Notes under the pieces: model-generated
Told to the model about the DNA's origin: nothing
Seen by the model: the letters and a program-made list of their open reading frames with translations, nothing else
The model's database searches: none
Assembly (NCBI RefSeq): GCF_016801865.2
Contig: NC_068938.1
Location: forward strand, 196,944,429-197,008,428
DNA: 64,000 nucleotides
Origin: Culex pipiens pallens
Taxonomy: Eukaryota; Arthropoda; Insecta; Diptera; Culicidae
Direction of reading: 5' to 3'
In this document: one piece after another, positions 21,870 through 33,082 of the stretch
Position numbering within the stretch: the first letter of the stretch is position 1
How the letters are laid out: every line of letters begins with the position of its first letter
Translations under genes and position numbers: made by a program

Positions 21870-22155
21870 ACCAATCACCCCATGCACACAAACAGCGACA
21901 CAAAAGAGATGAAAACAACACGAATCAGAAGAAATCCAATCACCCCATGCACTCGAACAGCGACATAAAAAGACGGAAAATAACCCGAAAAAAAAAACAG
22001 GACTACGCGTCCACACAGGCACCGCACTACTGATGCCATTATTTAATTATAATGACCAATCACCCCATGCACTCGAACAGCGACATAAAAGAGACGGAAA
22101 ATAACACGAAAAAACAGGACTGCGCGTCCACACAGGCACCGCACTACTCCGCACA
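21870..22155 (+). repeat. Direct repeats with CCAATCACCCCATGCAC core
   Basis: CCAATCACCCCATGCAC occurs at about 21870, 21938 and 22053. In two of the copies it is followed by TCGAACAGCGACATAAAA, a GACGGAAAATAAC block and GCGTCCACACAGGCACCGCA. This is a tandem array with a unit of about 115 bp, of element-tail type. At 22150 it joins GCACAGCTTCAGAAGCCAAT, a string also present at 15818. Confidence 0.65.
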
Positions 22156-23855
22156 GCTTCAGAAGCCAATAAACATAAACTTCAAAAATCAAAGTACAGT
22201 ACTTCATCGATAACTGGATAATAATAACGAAGCAAAATGATCGGATGCAAAAAACACTTTCCACAAATGAAAGTTAATTTTTAAGTTTTTATGAAATTCC
22301 AAAAAAAAAGTTCCGCAGCCGCATTGGAGAGTAGCAGCCAAGGACCGAGTTCAGTGGCAGCGCATCTGGAGACAGCTCATGACCCGTAGGTTGTACGAGC
22401 AGTAAAAGTAAGTAAGTAAAGTAAGAAATTAAAAAAAAAAATCTCGTGTTGTATGTGTGTTGAAATGTAACATTTACCATGCAGGATGCTCGAGTTGTCG
22501 TACACTCGTAAAATTCAGCCCTACGAAAGACAAATTTGAACTACTTCGACATTTAGATAAGTGTCTGTTGCGCATTTTAAAAATCATCTCAAAACTTAAA
22601 ATTGTAATAAAATAAAAACTCTCTCGCATCTTCGAAACCAGCCTTCTCCGACTAACTTTTTTTTTGACAAATCAAGGACTCAATTCCTTCCGCATAATTA
22701 AAACACGTTTCATTTCATCCTCATTCAAACAAATTCTCTATTATGTGTAATGTGTTGTGGTGTGTTGTATGCTTTTTGGTTCTACGTGTCAGTTGGTTAC
22801 ACTTCACTGACGAAAAAATCGGGAGGTTAAAATCACTTCATCTCTCTACACAACAGCTGAGCAACTTCGATATTACCGGGTTTTTAAACACTTTTCTAGC
22901 GATATTACAAGCTCAAACGGAAAAAGGGACTAAGATTTTTTTTTGCGTCTGTCATTCTGACTATTGATAAATAAAACTTTATCAAAAAACCGCAAATTTT
23001 ATTCAAGCGAGGGGGGATCTTTCAAGATATAAAACATAACAGAACAATAAAAAAATTGTGGTCCTAAAGTGGGTCTCGAGACGAACTGAAAAAAAAATTG
23101 TGTGTGACGTGTGTGTAGTAGTAGTAGGCGTGTGACAATTTCCTAACAGACGATAAATTAAACAGAAAGCTTAAAAGTATAAAAGCAAGGTGTAAGGGCG
23201 GGGCGGCGGGACATTTTTTTTCGGGAAGAGGAGGGAGGGGGCGTAGTTCCAGGTTGTGGTCAGTACACGACAACATAAACATCGAAAAACCGGACAACGA
23301 CGACGACGACGACAACTAACTGATTCTGACTGACATTCACAAGTTACTAGATTGCGCGTTCTTCTCGGACGCTTGCTTGGATTGGTTTGTTTAGTGCACA
23401 AAAGAGAGAAGATTCGCGTAAATTAGTCACGAACAGCTTGAAAAGGCGAAGGGGGCGTTAGATTTCAAAAGACAATGGCGACTTTGATTTAGCAAATTTA
23501 CAGCAATCGCACTGTACAGCGCCTGCTTTCTTCTCCTCTAAATTGTGAACTGTTGGTTCCCGATCTACAAAAGCTTTGCTAATTTGGCCTACTTAGGGAG
23601 ATACGATCTCGGTGGACGATTCTGTTTGACATCACTCTCCACACTGTTGCTTAGTAACCGTTGCGTCGACTCGGTAACGCGCTGCAAACTTCAAACTACT
23701 AAATAAGTCTGACCGCCTACTTTGCAATCCTAAATTTGCCTAAAAGCAGCGGGCTCTAATCTTAAATACCTGTCTGGTTGAGTGTTTCATATTTCTCAGT
23801 GTATATTGTAATGTACCGTTTTTAAAACCGCTAAGATACACGTTATAACTTTTTT

Positions 23856-23861
23856 TTTATT
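23856..23861 (-). terminator. Candidate poly(A) signal, short phosphotransferase isoform
   Basis: TTTATT on plus gives AATAAA on minus, about 180 bp past the TAA at 24043. Another AATAAA lies at 22998-23003. Which one is used cannot be decided here. Confidence 0.35.
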
Positions 23862-24042
23862 TAATTCTCACAAATTATTACGTTTCTAGTAGTACACACT
23901 CTCCGCGGGGTTATCTGATTTTTGGTACCGGCTAACTGACAATCAAAAAAAAATTTCCCGCGTTTTTATGCCTCACCAAAAGTCCTCTCCCTCAAAACAA
24001 CAAAAAGGAAAAAGAACCTGAACCACCCTAATCGACGCCGCG

Positions 24043-24300
24043 TTATTGGTGCTGCGACGAGCTGTTATGCTTTCTACTGCTAGCGCGCGTTTGCTTTCGA
24101 TTTGCCTGCTGTTGGGACTGTTGGCCCTGTTGCTGCTGATTCGTACTACTAGTTCCGTTTCGGGTTTCGTGATGGTGGTGGTGGTGGTGGTGTTGATGCT
24201 GCTGCTGAGGGTTCGTACCTTGTGACGTCATGAGCGGCTTCGGCGGGTACGGGATCCGGAACAGCTCGATCTTCAGGTAGGCGCAGATTTCGAGACAGAC
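24043..24300 (-). CDS. bbc: Choline/ethanolaminephosphotransferase, last exon (short isoform)
   Basis: The acceptor CCTCTCCCACAG lies before 24300; the exon has 85 codons and ends in TAA at 24043-24045. It is phase 0 after the 27027 exon, so the join reads RYCGQ/VCLEICAYLKIELFRIP. This matches the C-terminal part of the CEPT/CHPT family, a last membrane helix followed by the cytosolic tail. After YPPKPLMTSQ the sequence becomes a low-complexity tail: eight consecutive His (HQHHHHHHHH) and three Gln-rich clusters, absent from the compact vertebrate enzymes. A good internal donor (CACAAG/GTACGA) at 24219/24218 could remove this tail and splice to 10921. Confidence 0.88.
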   Translation of the reverse strand, partial: VCLEICAYLKIELFRIPYPPKPLMTSQGTNPQQQHQHHHHHHHHETRNGTSSTNQQQQGQQSQQQANRKQTRASSRKHNSSSQHQ

Positions 24301-24577
24301 CTGTGGGAGAGGAAATTGAGTTTTAGCGAAAAAAAAATTTACAATATAAATTTTTTAACAAATTTATGGTTGCTCAGAATTTAACCAAAAAAAATATTTA
24401 GCGATTTTGCCATTCAAAACTAAGCAAAACAAAACTATAAATTTTAATTGAAGTGACTTCAGTATTTTGATTAACTTTTGAAACATATTTTTTTAATAGT
24501 AACACAGTTGTCGAAAGTTTGCACAAGGATGTGCCCTACACGCTACTGAAGTTTAAAATAATCACTTTATTGGCAAA

Positions 24578-24920
24578 AGCATGGGCATGAGCATGAGATA
24601 CCACCCATGGTTGCCCCTCCGTTGCTGAACAGAACCGTAATATCCTTTCAGCACTACTGATCATAGGCTTCGACTATCAAGTGGTATTTCCCTTATCAAC
24701 AGCATGTATGAATGCGCTGAAAAGATAAAACACCATGATTGCCAAAACAAGATCAGTTGCGAATAGGTAATAGTCATTGGCCACCAACAGCGCCCGCCAT
24801 GTCAGTTTGTAGATCTCGATTTGAAGGGACGGGAATATTAGTTAGCGCAGGTTGCTACTAGGGCAGCTGATTTACTCTGTGCTTACACCCCACGAGCGCC
24901 AGGAACCTGAAAACCTGTTA
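24578..24920 (+). mobile_element. SINE-like repeat, relative of 15810-16046
   Basis: GCATGGGCATGAGCATGAG, TGGTTGCCCCTCCGTTGCTG and GGGCAGCTGATTTACTCTGT appear in the same order as in the related copy. The ends are uncertain. Confidence 0.45.
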
Positions 24921-24956
24921 GTAGGATAGGGTGTTTGGTCAGGATTCATCATAGAA

Positions 24957-25851
24957 GAGCAGTTCTCTCAGATTTCGGTAATTCGATTTTTTTTGTATTT
25001 TTTAATTCGACTAAAACTTTTTAGGTGCCTTCGGTATGCCCAAAAAAGCTATTTTGCATTATAGTTTGTCCATATAATTTTCCATACAAATTTGGCAGCT
25101 GTCCATACAAAAATGATGTATGAAAATTCAAAAATCTGTATCTTTCGAAGGAATTTTTTGATCGTTTTGGTGTCTTCGGCAAAATTGTAGGTATGGATAT
25201 GGACTACACTGGAAAAAAATGTTACACGGTAAACAAAAATTTGGTGATTTTTTAAAACACTATTTTTAATTTTTTTCATTTTTTGATATGATTTAGAGGA
25301 CATAAAATGTAAACTTTTCAGAAATTTCCAGGTTGTGCAAAAAATCATTGACCAAGTTATGATTTTTAATCAATACTTATTTTTTTCAAAAAATCGAAAT
25401 TTTGGTCGCAAAATTTTGTCAACTTCATTTTTCGATGTAAAATCAAAATTGCAATCAAAAAGTACTTTAGTGAAATTTTGATAAAGTGCACCGTTTTCAA
25501 GTTATAGCCATTTATAGGTGACTTTTTTGAAAATAGTCGCAGTTTTTCATTTTTTTTAAATTAGTGCACATGTTTGCCCACTTCTGAAAAAAATATTTTT
25601 GAAAAGCTGAGAAAATTCTCTATATTTTGCCTTTTTGAACTTTGTTGATACGACCCTTAGTTGCTGAGATATTGCCATGCAAAGGTTAAAAAACAAGAAA
25701 ATTAATGTTTTCTAAGTCTCACCCAAACAACCCATCATTTTCTAGCGTCGATATCTCAGCAACTAATGGTCCGATTTACAATGTTAAAATATGAAACATT
25801 CGAGAAATTTTCCGATCTTTTCGAAAAAAATATATTTGAAAAAATATATTT
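24957..25851 (+). mobile_element. Foldback family A, left arm only
   Basis: It begins GAGCAGTTCTCTCAGATTTCG and runs collinear with the left arm of the 33083-35014 palindrome (for example GTGCCTTCGGTATGCCCAAA, GAAATTTCCAGGTTGTGCAA, GTTGCTGAGATATTGCCATG). It stops at TTCGAAAAAAATAT, where a minisatellite begins instead of the palindrome centre. Confidence 0.8.
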
Positions 25852-26350
25852 TGTATTTTGATATTTTGATATTTTGATATTTTGATATATTAAATATATT
25901 TTGTATTTTGATATTTTGATATTTTGATATTTTGATATTTTGATATTTTGATATTTTGATATTTTGATATTTTGATATTTTGATGTTTTGATATTTTGAT
26001 ATTTTGATATTTTGATATTTTGATATTTTGATATTTTGATATTTTGATATTTTGATATTTTGATATTTTGATATTTTGATATTTTGATATTTTGATATTT
26101 TGATATTTTGATATTTTGATATTTTGATATTTTGATATTTTGATATTTTGATATTTTGATATTTTGATATTTTGATATTTTGATATTTTGATATTTTTTG
26201 ATATTTTGATATTTTGATATTTTGATATTTTGATATTTTGATATTTTGATATTTTGATATTTTGATATTTTGATATTTTGATATTTTGATATTTTGATAT
26301 TTTGATATTTTGATATTTTGATATTTTGATATTTTGATATTTTGATATTT
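25852..26350. repeat. Minisatellite, unit GATATTTT (8 bp)
   Basis: About 60 head-to-tail copies of GATATTTT. They are nearly uniform, with interruptions at about 25885 (TATATTAAATATATTTTG), 25984 (GATGTTTT) and 26190 (GATATTTTTT). Because 8 is not a multiple of 3, every frame reads an 8-codon period; the minus-strand repeat KISKYQNI is a by-product, not a gene. Confidence 0.97.
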
Positions 26351-26590
26351 AAAATTTTGTATTTTTTATTTGGATAAAACAATGTGTAGTATTTTCTAAG
26401 AGCTACCCAATCAGCCCTTATTTTTCAATCGACGATGTATTGGACACTATTCGTAAGATTTCGAAGTATAAAAAAATTTAAACCTTCCTTGAATTTCCGC
26501 TTAAAAAAATATTTTCGGAATCTCAAAATCACGACAAAAACTGCAAAAGGGCTAAACAGTAACTTATAATCCTTTTAAAATGTTAAGAAC

Positions 26591-26752
26591 GTATTAGACT
26601 ACGGCATGCAAACAAACAAACTCGCACTTTTTGGCAGTTTGTCTGAATTATTTGTTTGCCTGCATTTGTTTGTAGAAACGTCAACCTGCATATATTTTGC
26701 CATGTTTGCGCAAACACGAAAAAGTGCGAGTCTGTTTGTCATAGTCTAATAC
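26591..26752. mobile_element. TIR element GTATTAGACTA, full copy
   Basis: The left end is GTATTAGACTACGGCATGCA followed by AACTCGCACTTTTT. The right end is AAAAAGTGCGAGTCTGTTTG followed by TCATAGTCTAATAC. The inner part holds further CAAAC/GTTTG inverted words. 162 bp, non-coding. A deleted miniature lies at 46466-46529. Confidence 0.75.
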
Positions 26753-27026
26753 TTCCTTTAGACATGATTTTGAAATTATGAAAATACACATTTTTTGACA
26801 TTTTAAATTTTGTATTTTTTATATTTTTATATTTTTTAAAGAAGTTATTTTGCATCATACCATTTTGAGGGATAATTTTTGAAGAAATTGTGATTTTTGA
26901 AAAAAAAAATCTTAAATATTATCAAACAAAATGAAAAAAAATATTTTTAGATGCAAAATCAAATTTGCAATCGCAATTTTTTTCTAAAAATGTTCTTTTT
27001 CCTTAAAGAATCATTCATTCACTCAC

Positions 27027-27191
27027 CTGCCCGCAGTACCGGATCAGGTCAAAGGTGCACCAGAGCATCGCGAACCACAGCACCCAGTACTCGCTGAGGA
27101 AGCAGTTAAAGTACTGGTTCAGGAACAGACACAGCGGCCCGATCAGGCCCCAGTCCAGGTACTCCATTTCGCTTTTGGTCATGTGGGCGAC
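27027..27191 (-). CDS. bbc: Choline/ethanolaminephosphotransferase, constant exon
   Basis: 165 bp (55 codons), phase 0 on both sides, with donor GTGAGT and acceptor TTTTAG. It reads VAHMTKSEMEYLDWGLIGPL and continues into a hydrophobic stretch (YWVLWFAMLWCTFDLIRYCG). The RLV/VAHMTKSE junction with the previous exon matches the conserved family motif following the KxTN(R/K)LV segment. It encodes late transmembrane helices of this ER/Golgi polytopic enzyme. Confidence 0.92.
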
Positions 27192-27256
27192 CTAAAATTC
27201 GGACATAATAATTAGTTGAAAATATCCTGAACTACGGTAGATTTTAAGCTACTCAC

Positions 27257-27415
27257 CACTAACCGGTTGGTGACCTTGGCGGTGATCATGCCGAACGCCA
27301 TGATGTACAGCGCCGGATGGTTCTCGTAGATGTGGTCGGGTGATTTCTGGGAAATTACGTACGCCGGGACCACTACAAACAGAAACGGTATGATGGGGGA
27401 CAGCACGCTGGTTCC
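27257..27415 (-). CDS. bbc: Choline/ethanolaminephosphotransferase, constant exon after the alternative exons
   Basis: 159 bp (53 codons), phase 0 both ends, acceptor TCCACAG and donor GTGAGT. It begins GTSVLSPIIPFLFVVVPAYV and continues with ENHPALYIMAFGMITAKVTN. Joined to any alternative exon it recreates the family string GKNGSTVA/GTSVLSP, which fixes both the splice site and the family as CEPT1/CHPT1-like rather than SELENOI-like. It encodes membrane helices of the C-terminal half. Confidence 0.93.
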
Positions 27416-29380
27416 CTGTGGATCCGGAAACGACGGCGGTATACGAGGCATCGGGGCGTCAAGATTAGAAGAGGACAATGTTAGCAACAGTTGATCTTTT
27501 TTGGTTTATGTTTTGAAAACAAATGATAACATGGAAAATTCAACGCAAAATTGGGTGCATATTTGTAAGAAAAACTAGAAAAATCTTAATAAACAAACAT
27601 AACTTCTAATAATTAAATCAACTTCATGGAAATGACTAGTGCTAGAAGAACGTTAAATTTCAATTTAAGTTCGTAAACTGTCACCCAATTCTGCGTCAAA
27701 TCAAACAACAATGAACATGATACAGGTGGATGAAGGTGGGTGTTATACAAGAGTACTAAAAAATAGGGGAACTTGGAAAGGGTGAGGGCATTTCTCTTTG
27801 TTGATCGTTGCGGTGAGGAAGGGTTATGAAAATGAAACTAAATATAAATAATTACTCGTCTAGTGGTAGTTGGAGCATGTGGAGCATGTGTAAGGAAAGT
27901 AAAGGGGTTCGCCATTTGTTACGTGGAATTAGTGGGTTATAATTTTGACTAAATTTTTTGGGGTGCGAACTCAAATTTTCCTTTTGTTTAACATTGTTGT
28001 TAGCAATACCGAGCGAATCTACAACACAACTTTTGTTTGCAAAAAAAACACACACACACACGCAATTTGATGCAAACAACACAACTCAACACAGTCACGC
28101 GCAAACATTGTACAAACGAACATTTATTGCAACGACAAACAACACTATCCAAATTACACGAATCTGATTACTCTTGTTAGTATTATTCCAATTAAGTTCA
28201 GATGTATGTAGATGAGACAAAAAAAATGCGATCAGAATGAAATCAGATAATGGAATAAAATCAATGTGAAATTTTCTCAGAATTGTTTTACAATGACAAA
28301 CTTTTTTTGTTTTTCTGACGAAAAAGTCTAGCCCTAATCAGAGAACAAATCCAGGCAATATGACTGCAGTTTGATGTTGAGATACGTTTTTGCTCGAAAA
28401 TAACGTCGATACAAACTAGATTTGTTAATAAACGATGAACAATTTTTTTCTAGCGCGATTTTTTGGTTTATGCCCTAAGCCCACTATAAAATATTCGTTG
28501 AAAATATGCTTGAAATTAGATTGTTCATTTAAGACTTGAGCTTATTTGCTTATAAGTTAAGTTCCCATTTTCGCTTGATTTCCATAAATCAGATTAACTT
28601 AACTATTAAATCAAATCCAAACATTTTTCGTGTAAAATTAAAAAAAATAAAACTTTATAAACTTTTTGAAAACCTGAAAAAATATTTCGTATTTTCACAA
28701 AAAAAAATAAGATAAATCGAAAAGTATTTTTTTACGGGATTTTTGATTGGAAAAATTTCAATTGAAAAAAATTAGAGCAATGAAACACTGACACCTTTTT
28801 AATCAACATTAATCAAAATCCACCGAATTGAAAGGAAATTAATTTAAAAAAAAATTCATCCGGATACCTGGATATATTTTTTTAATGTTTGGAAAATTAA
28901 AAACTCCCATCATGTTGTAGCGCTGAATGTTTAAAAGGATTTAATAAATCACGAATATTTATTTTATGTTTGACATTTAGTTGTTTTTAGTCCGATGTCA
29001 AGTTTCTATTTTTACTAAAACTAAAACTGAAAATTGCTTGTTTTTTTTATTATTTAGAAATATTGGTACATTTTTTGTAACAAAGCTTTCAATTTTCAGT
29101 CATTTTTCAAATAAGAACTGCCTCTTATTTGATGTTCTGAAAAAGTCTGAAATTCAAAAATGGGATTTGAGTGGCCACCCTGAACTTTGTTTAAAGAGGC
29201 AATTTTGGTCCCCGATTCCAAATTCGAGGTCGATTTTTCTTGTGACGTAGTGACGGTACGACTCCTTTTGTTAATTCGATTCGAAAAAGAAGTGTTTTCT
29301 TTAAATAATTGGCAGCCTGAAGATGACGACGATAAGGAAATTTGGTGTCACAAGGACTATAATGTAAAATTTGATGCCCA

Positions 29381-29547
29381 ATTCTGGAGTTTTTTTGTTT
29401 TTTTGAAAAGGTCCAATAAACCAAATTTCCAGTTTTTGCTTTTTGGGTGTTTTTGAAACCGCCTAGAGTTAGGGGTATTAAAAAACACTCAAAAAGCAAA
29501 AACTGAAAATTTGGTTTATCGGACCTTTTCAAAAAAACTCCAGAATT
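29381..29547. repeat. Hairpin MITE-like repeat, copy 2
   Basis: A near-perfect foldback. ATTCTGGAGTTTTTTT at the left pairs with AAAAAAACTCCAGAATT at the right, and GTCCAATAAACCAAATTTCC with its complement. It is the better-preserved relative of 1379-1512. Confidence 0.85.
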
Positions 29548-29751
29548 AAGCAATCAATTACCCAAAATAGATTCAAAACCGCTGCATTTTTTGAATTTTA
29601 CTTTTTGAATTTGCAATTCCCTCAAAGGGTAATTTTTCATAAAGATTTAAAAATTGTTGAATTTTATACAAACACAATTTTAACATATTTTCAATTATGA
29701 GGATCAAATTATGTTTTTTGTTTGCCCTCCGCAACATTTTTCAGCTTGACG

Positions 29752-30786
29752 ATTTCGACCATTTTTATTTGTTGTATTTTTTTATTTGGCTCAAACTTTG
29801 TGGGGGGCATTCCCTATGACCAAAGTAGCTATTTTGTGTCATTGGTTCACCCATACAAGTCTCCATACAATTTTGGCTGCTGTCCATACAAAAAATGGTA
29901 CGTAAATATTCAAACAGCTGTAACTTTTGATTGAATTTTCTGATCAATTTGGTGTCTTCGGTAAAGTTATAGGTATTTTTGAGGACTATTGAGAAAAAAT
30001 AGGTACACGGAAAACTCTTTTTGCCATTTTTTTTATTAACTATTTTTTTACAAAAACTCAATTTCCCAAAATACATATTTTTTGATTTTCGAGATTTTTT
30101 TATATGTTTTAGGGGACAAAAATACGCAACTTACGAATTTAAAAAAAAAATTTATTATTGGGAAAAACATCGAAATTTTACACACACACAAATTTTACCT
30201 ACATTTTTTGTGCAAAATTGAATTTTTGTAAATTACTTTTCGATTGCAAATAAAATTTAAGATAAAAAATGGAAGCCAAATTTGTTTTTGGTATAAAATT
30301 TAGATTTTTTTTTCAAAAATCACAATTTCTTTTTTCAAAAAATAATAATTCGTTGGCAGATTTTTTGACCATATTTCTCTATGGCTCAAAAGTTGCTGGT
30401 TTTTGTCCCCTAAAACATAGCAAACAATCTCGAAAATAAAAAAAATACTTATTTTGGGAAATTGAGTTATTGAAAAAAAACATGTTAATAAAAAAAATCG
30501 GCAAATTTTATCCATTAACCTATTTTTTTCCTCAGTATTCCTTAACAATACCAACAACTTCGGCGAAGACACTAAATTGATCAGAAAATTCAATCAAAAG
30601 TTACAGCTGTTTGAATATTTACGTACCATTTTTGTATGGACAGCTGCCAAAATTGTATGGAGACTTGTAAGGGTGAACCAATGACACAAAATAGCTTCTT
30701 TGGTCATAGGGAAGGCCCCCACACAGTTTGAGCCAAATCAAAAAATACAAATAAAATCCATTTCCGATTTTGGTAGAGAGTTGCTC
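29752..30786. mobile_element. Foldback element, family B, copy 1
   Basis: The outer arms GTATTTTTTTATTTGGCTCA and TGAGCCAAATCAAAAAATAC face each other, as do CAATTTTGGCTGCTGTCCAT and ATGGACAGCTGCCAAAATTG. The right end has the family terminus GTAGAGAGTTGCTC; the left terminus is lost. It has no real coding capacity; the frames within are arm artefacts. Confidence 0.75.
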
Positions 30787-31097
30787 ATGTGTCTCATTTT
30801 TTGTTCTACTCTATTGAGATTGAATCAAATTGACGTTTCTGCTCTCAATTAAGTCTTCTTCAGGGTCTAAACATAGATTTTGTTGTTACTTGTGATTAAA
30901 ATGGAATGCAGGAGGACAACGATAAACTTGTAAGTCACACAACTACCAATAATGGAACACACACACGAACAAACAGGGGTTAGCACAACACACTACATTT
31001 AAATGCACACAAACAAACAAACAAACAGGTCCCTCTCTCCCCATATTGGGTTGGGGGAGAAAGGGGTTCGGTTCGGTCGATCGGGTTTGATCCTTAC

Positions 31098-31223
31098 GGC
31101 CACGGTTGATCCATTCTTGCCCACGCCCCCGGTGAAGATTACCGACGCGTTCTGAAATGCTAGCAGCCCAAACACAAACACGGCAAAGTACAGTGGCAGT
31201 ATCTTCACGTCGACGCCACCGAT
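31098..31223 (-). CDS. bbc: Phosphotransferase alternative exon A
   Basis: 126 bp (42 codons), phase 0 at both ends, donor GTAAGG. It begins IGGVDVKILPLYFAVFVFGL, is a hydrophobic helix, and ends TGGVGKNGSTVA. The 3' end is homologous at protein level to exons B and C, so any one can join the catalytic exon (ending WMTK) to the 27415 exon (beginning GTSVL). Its acceptor is poor (CTCATAAG preceded by CA-rich DNA, little pyrimidine), so inclusion may need help. The peptide replaced is one membrane span plus the loop next to the active-site domain. Confidence 0.85.
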
Positions 31224-31806
31224 CTTATGAGGTCATGATGTTGGTTGGTTGTTTGGTGGTGGTGGTGATGGTTGGTGATAGTAGTAGTAGTAAGGGTTGT
31301 TATAGATGAAACCATTGTTAAACAGGTGAGGAGTAGAGAAAAATATAATAAAAAAAAAAACGAAATAAATAAATTGGAAAAAGAAACAAACGCAATCGCA
31401 GTTGAAACGAAACCCAGCAAAAATAAACACTATAAAACAATTGTAAGAGTTTCTTTTGAGGGAAACTCTCCCCACTCGCGCGCAACCCCCCATCTGTTAG
31501 TCGCTAGCGGAACTAAGCGCGGTCGTGCGTGCTTGTAGGCTACTGTTAGGCGCACCGTTGTTAATCCAAAAGTGCTGCAAGTTTTAGTACGATTTCCCGC
31601 GTAAAGATGGCGTTAGAAAAAACATAATTTGGAATTTAAAAACGAATCAAGAAAGGGAATGCCAATAATGAAAAAGGGTAAAAATAATCAAACGAGACGT
31701 CACATTGCAAAAAGGTCAAAAATCGACTTTGCTAACAAATTGACTTTGACCCTTTTACATTGTTACGTCCGCATTCTAGTAGGGGTAAAATCGTATGCAT
31801 CCTTAC

Positions 31807-31938
31807 AGCAACGGTTGAGCCATTTTTACCGACGCCACCCTCCCGGAACGTCCGGCAGAAGGTGACAAACACCTGCAGATAGCCGAGCGAGAAGAACGCG
31901 TTCACCGTGTAGTTCCACGTGAGCCCGATTAGCGGCAT
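31807..31938 (-). CDS. bbc: Phosphotransferase alternative exon B
   Basis: 132 bp (44 codons), phase 0, acceptor GTAG before ATG, donor GTAAGG. It begins MPLIGLTWNYTVNAFFSLGY and ends REGGVGKNGSTVA. It lies 583 bp from exon A. The sequence before the shared tail differs strongly from A and C, as expected for old duplicated exons under different selection. Confidence 0.87.
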
Positions 31939-32504
31939 CTACCATTGTGTTCATTGTTGTTGTTGTTGTTGTTATTACGTTGCGTCACGTGTCAAGTGGG
32001 TGTAACGTGTGTAACGTCACGTACCGTCGAAACATCGAAAATAGGAGAAAAAAGAAGGAAAATATAGATGTTTCTCAATCGTTGAACACAGTCCAATGGT
32101 CTAGAATGTTTTTTTTATCGAACACAACCTCAATATCTTACACTACAAGTCAATTGTCATCTTTGTTCACCACTTTCCAGTATTCTTATCAATGACATTG
32201 CTTTTAACGGGCACCACTTACGAAATAAGACACCCTTCCCCTTCTTGAAACAAGATCGCGCGCGCTTTTTCATGCAACACAGAAATAGTTCATTCCACAC
32301 ATAGAGACAGCAAAATGCCTTATCAACTAATATCAGCTGCAGCGACTAGTTTGGTAGGAGTAGTTTATGGTACGATATCAGCGCAAACATTCACGCACAC
32401 ACACACACACACTTGCAGCCAAACGGAAAACAAATATGCATTTTATTCGAGCAGGAATGCAGGATTTATCATGCTGAAAATTATCGTAAGCTGAATTAAT
32501 AAAA

Positions 32505-32590
32505 CAAATTAAAAAAAAATTTGCGGCGGGAATCAAACCGCCATTGGCTGACTGCTCTGATTAGACTAAACCAACTAATGTATTTTTTTT
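32505..32590 (-). repeat. tRNA-like Pol III module
   Basis: On the minus strand, TGGTTTAGTCTAATCAGAGC resembles an A box, GCGGTTTGATTCCCGCC a B box/T-arm (GGCGG pairs with CCGCC), and a run of nine T follows after GCAAA. The anticodon arm is too short for a real tRNA, so this is a tRNA-like relic. Confidence 0.45.
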
Positions 32591-33082
32591 GTGTCTGAAT
32601 AATAAGACATTCTTCTTCTATTTTGATTTATTATTTTGACTCACATTTATTTTATTGAAATTTATGTTTAAAGTTTTCTCCTTTTTAAGAACCAATAATT
32701 TGTAATAAAAAACATTATTTATAAAAATTTAATTTAATTCATGCTTACGGGTCTAATTATTTCGGCCAAGGAACACCCAGAAAAAGTTTTAGCCCGATCG
32801 GATAACTTTTTTTTCGAATCGTGCTGTTTTCGTATATTTTTTTTTTTTTTTGCTTAAAATTACCTTCGGAACACGGGAAAAATAAAAACTTCCGAACAAA
32901 AAATTTGGGCGGTTGAGGGTTAACTTATTGACTTATAAAAAAAATCTCTTCGACGTGAAAGCTGATTATAAAAACTAAATTTTGTTTGAAAATGTAGAAA
33001 ATAAAAAATTTCAAACACTCAAATTCTCAAAAGTTGCAATATGAATATCAAACTTCGCGAAATTTCTTACACATTTTCACTA

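Larger units (their letters stand above)
10922..24042 (-). other. Putative long intron or 3' flank of the phosphotransferase gene
   Basis: No confident coding exon lies in this stretch. It contains an assembly gap, several TIR elements and two decayed coding-like stretches, all listed separately. Bases 11040-11460 and 23000-24040 are unique, C/A- or G/T-rich and UTR-like. Bases 19580-20660 are AT-rich and featureless. Confidence 0.4.
24301..27026 (-). other. Phosphotransferase intron
   Basis: 2.7-kb intron with GT-AG borders. It is filled by a SINE-like repeat, a foldback arm, a large minisatellite and a TIR element, each listed separately. There is no coding exon. Confidence 0.8.
27416..31097 (-). 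other. Phosphotransferase intron
   Basis: 3.7-kb intron. Bases 27500-28250 and 30830-31097 look unique. The centre carries a hairpin repeat (29381-29547) and a foldback element (29752-30786). Bases 28250-29370 are AT-rich without a recognised feature. No further exon was found. Confidence 0.7.

Noticed and set aside
21870..22155. CRISPR-like array
   Set aside because: The repeats are few, unequal in spacing and part of a tandem element tail in a eukaryotic genome.
22330..22400. C-terminal reverse-transcriptase fragment (AAKDRVQWQRIWRQ)
   Set aside because: The string is suggestive of a non-LTR element C-terminus, but it is only about 20 codons long and lacks supporting context.
25756..26382. 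208-codon minus-strand frame with KISKYQNI repeats
   Set aside because: It is a translation of the GATATTTT minisatellite; an 8-bp unit gives an 8-codon period in any open frame.
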